Below are positions 25,341 to 29,062 of a stretch of 29,062 bases of DNA, piece after piece; position 1 is the first letter of the stretch; each line of letters starts with the position of its first letter. Source of the DNA: Nitrospirota bacterium (GTDB lineage: Bacteria; Nitrospirota_A; Leptospirillia; Leptospirillales; Leptospirillaceae); contig JAKBTA010000010.1 in the NCBI GenBank assembly GCA_021844645.1, forward strand, positions 1 to 29,062. Reading direction: 5' to 3'. Below the pieces are notes generated by a model, which was not told the DNA's origin, did not search any database, and saw only the letters and a list, made by a program, of their open reading frames with translations. A program made the translations under genes and the position numbers.

Positions 25341-26318
25341 GTGTTCTTGAACCAGAAAAATCGCATAAGCGCTCTGTCTTATACCCTTCCTCTTATCCTG
25401 ATGCTGACATTGCTCGTATCTTGTGGCCCACAACAGGTTCGCCTGAATGATACCATCTCTCCGCCCCTGAAATTTTCTGCCATTAAAAACATTGGTCTAT
25501 TTCTTTATCCGGACAACTCACCATCAGATCATCTTTTTCAAACAACCCTGAAACGAAATCTGGCTTCACTTGGCCAGGTCACTGTTACAGCACCGCATCT
25601 CGGAACTTTTCCCGAAAACCTGCAACAAGACACACCCATTTTCTCTCACGAATCCCATTCCAACGTCCTGATTTTAATACATGTTCTCTCACATTTTGTA
25701 ACTGACGAATTAAATCAGACAGGAGGACGTTCCTGTATACAAAATCATTGTGAAGAGCTTCATGTTCCAATGGGAACAAGAGATGATCAAATCTCTTTCA
25801 GGCTGGTGATTCTTCAGGCATTCCCATACAAAGTCCTTTTAGACAAAAAAATCACCACCCATATCTATTCTCACAGGTTTCCGCTTTCCCTTCTTTCAAG
25901 ATCCTTTGAGCCACAAAAAACATTAGATCTAAAGCTTTATGCGAAAATATCCCAACATATCGCATATTTGATTTTTCCTGTAAAGCTTCGCTCTGTTCGT
26001 CCGTTCTATACATTTGACAGAGCAACCAGAAAATCTTTTCTTGCCCTTTCCAAGCATAAAACTCGACTGGCTCTTTTTTTTCTAAACAGCGATTACTCAC
26101 AGCTTCTTCGGAAGAAAAAAACTCCAAACTACAAGTTGTATGATGATTTTGGAGTTGTTTATGAAGCGATGGGGGCATATTCGCTTTCGGATTATTTTTA
26201 CCGCAAGGCACTCACCACAAAAAACCAGAAGCTGATCAACCGCTTCGAAGCTCAGGTACGGTCCTATCTGATCTATTTTATTGGCGTCAATATTTTTGAG
26301 GAGGGAAAAAATCAATGA
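25341..26318 (+). CDS. Hypothetical outer-membrane or periplasmic lipoprotein
   Basis: A 325-residue frame. The start is uncertain: GTG 25341 or TTG 25347, with only a weak purine-rich site. The signal peptide ends in a lipobox, LLVSC, with Cys28. The middle is beta-rich with a possible C ... C pair (GGRSCIQNHCEE). The C-terminal part (about 250-310) is helical and TPR-like (YKLYDDFGVVYEAMGAYSLS, DYFYRKALTTKNQ). This is the general look of lipoproteins that report on or organise envelope assembly, but I recognise no family. Its TGA overlaps the ATG of the HTH-MBL gene by 4 bp (ATGA), so the two proteins are translationally coupled and probably act together. Confidence 0.75.
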   Translation: MFLNQKNRISALSYTLPLILMLTLLVSCGPQQVRLNDTISPPLKFSAIKNIGLFLYPDNSPSDHLFQTTLKRNLASLGQVTVTAPHLGTFPENLQQDTPIFSHESHSNVLILIHVLSHFVTDELNQTGGRSCIQNHCEELHVPMGTRDDQISFRLVILQAFPYKVLLDKKITTHIYSHRFPLSLLSRSFEPQKTLDLKLYAKISQHIAYLIFPVKLRSVRPFYTFDRATRKSFLALSKHKTRLALFFLNSDYSQLLRKKKTPNYKLYDDFGVVYEAMGAYSLSDYFYRKALTTKNQKLINRFEAQVRSYLIYFIGVNIFEEGKNQ

Positions 26319-27184
26319 TCAATATGCTTCTTGAAGACCAACTCTCCGATGTCCTCAGAAAATTCCGATACGGAAGAAAAATCAGCCTCAAGGCACTGGA
26401 ACTCGAAACAACAATTCCTGCAGAAAATTTAAGAGCTTTTGAATCAGGAGACCTGGCTCCGGACCAGTCCCAGCTGAATAAGTTGGGAGCAGTGCTCGGA
26501 TTCGATCCCCAAATTCCGCCAATACTACACTTTCACCCGGAACTGACTCCGAATCCGGCACTTCCCGACTGGATTCATCCCGTGAAAGAAAATTATCATG
26601 GCATGGATGTTTGGTGTTACATCGTTCACCTTCCTCTCCAGGAAGGAACTTCGGAGAAAAGGAGATCCCTTCTGGTCGACACAGGAAGTGTTACAGGCAT
26701 CCTTTTGGACGACATCAGGAAAAATAATATCCTGTTAGAGGGCATTCTCCTGACCCATGGTCATGAAGACCATGGGGGTGGAATAGAAAAGCTGCCCCCC
26801 AACCTCCCTGTATACCTCAATGAAGCTGATTTTTCACTCATGAGAAGCCATATGGCGGAACTTCCCTTTATTCTCCCTCCGGAGGATGCCCGTGATTTGT
26901 TGGGCGCATTCGGGATCACCCGTTTTGAAATTACACCAATGCCAGGTCATACCAAAGGATCTATTGCCTATAGAATCAATGACGCCCTGTTTGTCGGAGA
27001 CGGAATTTTCTGCGGCTCTGCCGGAAAGCCCTGGACCCCCGATGATTTTGACGACGAGCTTCAATCAATCAAAACTCTTCTGGGATCATACCCTGAAGAA
27101 ATGCTTATCCTTTCCGGACATGGCCCCTTTACGACAGTAAAAATTGAAAAAGAGGCCAATCCCTTTTATCATTCAACCCCTTGA
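26315..27184 (+). CDS. Fusion of an XRE-like HTH domain and a metallo-beta-lactamase-fold hydrolase
   Basis: The 289-residue protein starts at ATG 26315 with AGGAGGG upstream and overlaps the lipoprotein stop. Residues about 8-65 resemble a Cro/C1-type HTH (VLRKFRYGRKISLKALE, IPAENLRAFESGDLAPDQ, LNKLGAVLG). Residues about 95-280 form an MBL domain with all expected metal ligands: His148, His150, Asp152 and His153 in THGHEDHGGG, His212 in PGHTKGS, Asp229 in LFVGDGIF and His269 in SGHGP. The short length and loops fit a glyoxalase-II-like or small-molecule hydrolase rather than an RNase. The HTH fusion could make it a metabolite-dependent regulator. The substrate and DNA target cannot be read from the sequence. 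Confidence 0.85.
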   Translation: MINMLLEDQLSDVLRKFRYGRKISLKALELETTIPAENLRAFESGDLAPDQSQLNKLGAVLGFDPQIPPILHFHPELTPNPALPDWIHPVKENYHGMDVWCYIVHLPLQEGTSEKRRSLLVDTGSVTGILLDDIRKNNILLEGILLTHGHEDHGGGIEKLPPNLPVYLNEADFSLMRSHMAELPFILPPEDARDLLGAFGITRFEITPMPGHTKGSIAYRINDALFVGDGIFCGSAGKPWTPDDFDDELQSIKTLLGSYPEEMLILSGHGPFTTVKIEKEANPFYHSTP

Positions 27185-27197
27185 TCTCCTGTCTGAC

Positions 27198-27228
27198 AAA
27201 AAAAAAGGGAGGCTGTGAGCAGCCTCCC
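27198..27228 (-). terminator. Intrinsic terminator at the end of the atp operon (possibly bidirectional)
   Basis: GGGAGGCTG and CAGCCTCCC form a perfect 9-bp stem with a TGAG loop (27207-27228). On the minus strand a run of nine T follows (27206-27198), giving a strong terminator 48 bp after atpC. On the plus strand only TTTC follows, so it may also end the lipoprotein/HTH-MBL transcript weakly. Confidence 0.9.
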
Positions 27229-27275
27229 TTTCATATCCCCCCGATAAATTGAGGGATCTCATAAAATCACAGAAT

Positions 27276-27722
27276 CTAGTTTGGCCCCGTACCAGGCGGT
27301 GTGTTGATGTTACCTCCTGGAGCAGACCTTCTTGCCACGATACGCAATCGGACTGATGCCCTGCGAAAAGCCTGCAGATAGAGAAGCCTGGAATCTTCCG
27401 CCAATGGTTCTTTCAAAGCTTTCTCAGCATTGTTTCTTGCTTTTTCAGCCCGACCGGCATCAATCTCGTCCGCACGTTCAACGATATCAGCAAGGACTGT
27501 TACCTGATGAGGGAGAACCTCAACGATCCCCCCCGCTACGAAATAAGCGTATGTGGATTCACCTTTTTTGACAATAAACTCACCAACATCAAGCAAAGTC
27601 AGAAAAGGAGTATGACCGGTAAGAACTCCGAACTCCCCCTCCACACCCTTAGCCTGAACAAAATCCACAACCTCGGTCAAGAGAGACTTTTCTTGAGTGA
27701 CAAGAGTCAACTGAAATGACAT
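27276..27722 (-). CDS. atpC: F-type ATP synthase epsilon subunit
   Basis: The epsilon subunit of F1 links the central stalk to the c-ring and inhibits ATP hydrolysis. The 148-residue protein has the N-terminal beta-sandwich (FQLTLVTQEKSLLTEVVDFV, GEFGVLTGHTPFLTLLDVG, YAYFVAGGIVEVLPHQVTVLAD) and the C-terminal helical pair (AGRAEKARNNAEKALKE, LYLQAFRRASVRLRI). The last 15 residues (APGGNINTPPGTGPN) are a Gly/Pro-rich tail beyond the usual end. It starts one base after the atpD stop, so it is translationally coupled, and it closes the atp operon ahead of a strong terminator. Confidence 0.95.
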   Translation of the reverse strand: MSFQLTLVTQEKSLLTEVVDFVQAKGVEGEFGVLTGHTPFLTLLDVGEFIVKKGESTYAYFVAGGIVEVLPHQVTVLADIVERADEIDAGRAEKARNNAEKALKEPLAEDSRLLYLQAFRRASVRLRIVARRSAPGGNINTPPGTGPN

Positions 27723-27723
27723 A

Positions 27724-29062
<1,339 letters not shown>

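Overview
The window looks like a chromosomal segment from an acidophilic, metal-exposed bacterium of the Nitrospirota, most like Leptospirillum. This placement is an inference from gene content: an arsRCDA arsenic cluster, His/Met-rich periplasmic stress proteins, an RcnR-like regulator and housekeeping genes of that flavour. No 16S or other decisive marker is present. Most genes are on the minus strand, so operons read right to left.

Left part (1-3200): the 5' part of a helicase/nuclease gene with an N-terminal PLD domain and DUF3427-type similarity runs off the left edge. Next comes an orphan TPR protein, then a solo IS200/IS605-type TnpB element with a hairpin at each end.

Thiamine block (3200-6450): a tightly overlapping operon thiG - thiE/tenI-like - M23 peptidase-like - thiD. 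Its likely promoter lies in the gap shared with the divergent acetyl-CoA synthetase gene. acs and a small VOC/glyoxalase gene follow on the plus strand.

Middle part (9000-15100): a lipoprotein with a textbook terminator, a cysteine-free RcnR/CsoR-family regulator downstream of a CPA1-type Na+/H+ antiporter, a C-rich inverted-repeat operator candidate between those two, rmuC, a zinc-independent MDR oxidoreductase, and a small NrtS-like two-helix transporter. About 390 bp of apparently non-coding or decayed DNA comes next.

Arsenic and envelope stress (15090-21100): arsR-arsC-arsD-arsA reads right to left from a strong promoter that predicts a leaderless arsR mRNA. No arsB or acr3 efflux gene is in the window. 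Just upstream is an OmpR-type regulator - HAMP histidine kinase - Spy/CpxP-like operon, closed by a terminator immediately before the ars promoter.

Right part (21200-29062): an AraC-type (YqhC-like) regulator faces a zinc alcohol dehydrogenase and an aldo/keto reductase. The gap between them is rich in repeats. This resembles the aldehyde-detoxification arrangement yqhC-yqhD-dkgA. A decayed IS256-family transposase fragment abuts the reductase gene, followed by a degraded stretch, tRNA-Pro(UGG), a translationally coupled pair (lipoprotein plus an HTH-metallo-beta-lactamase fusion), and finally atpC and the 3' part of atpD, cut by the right edge.
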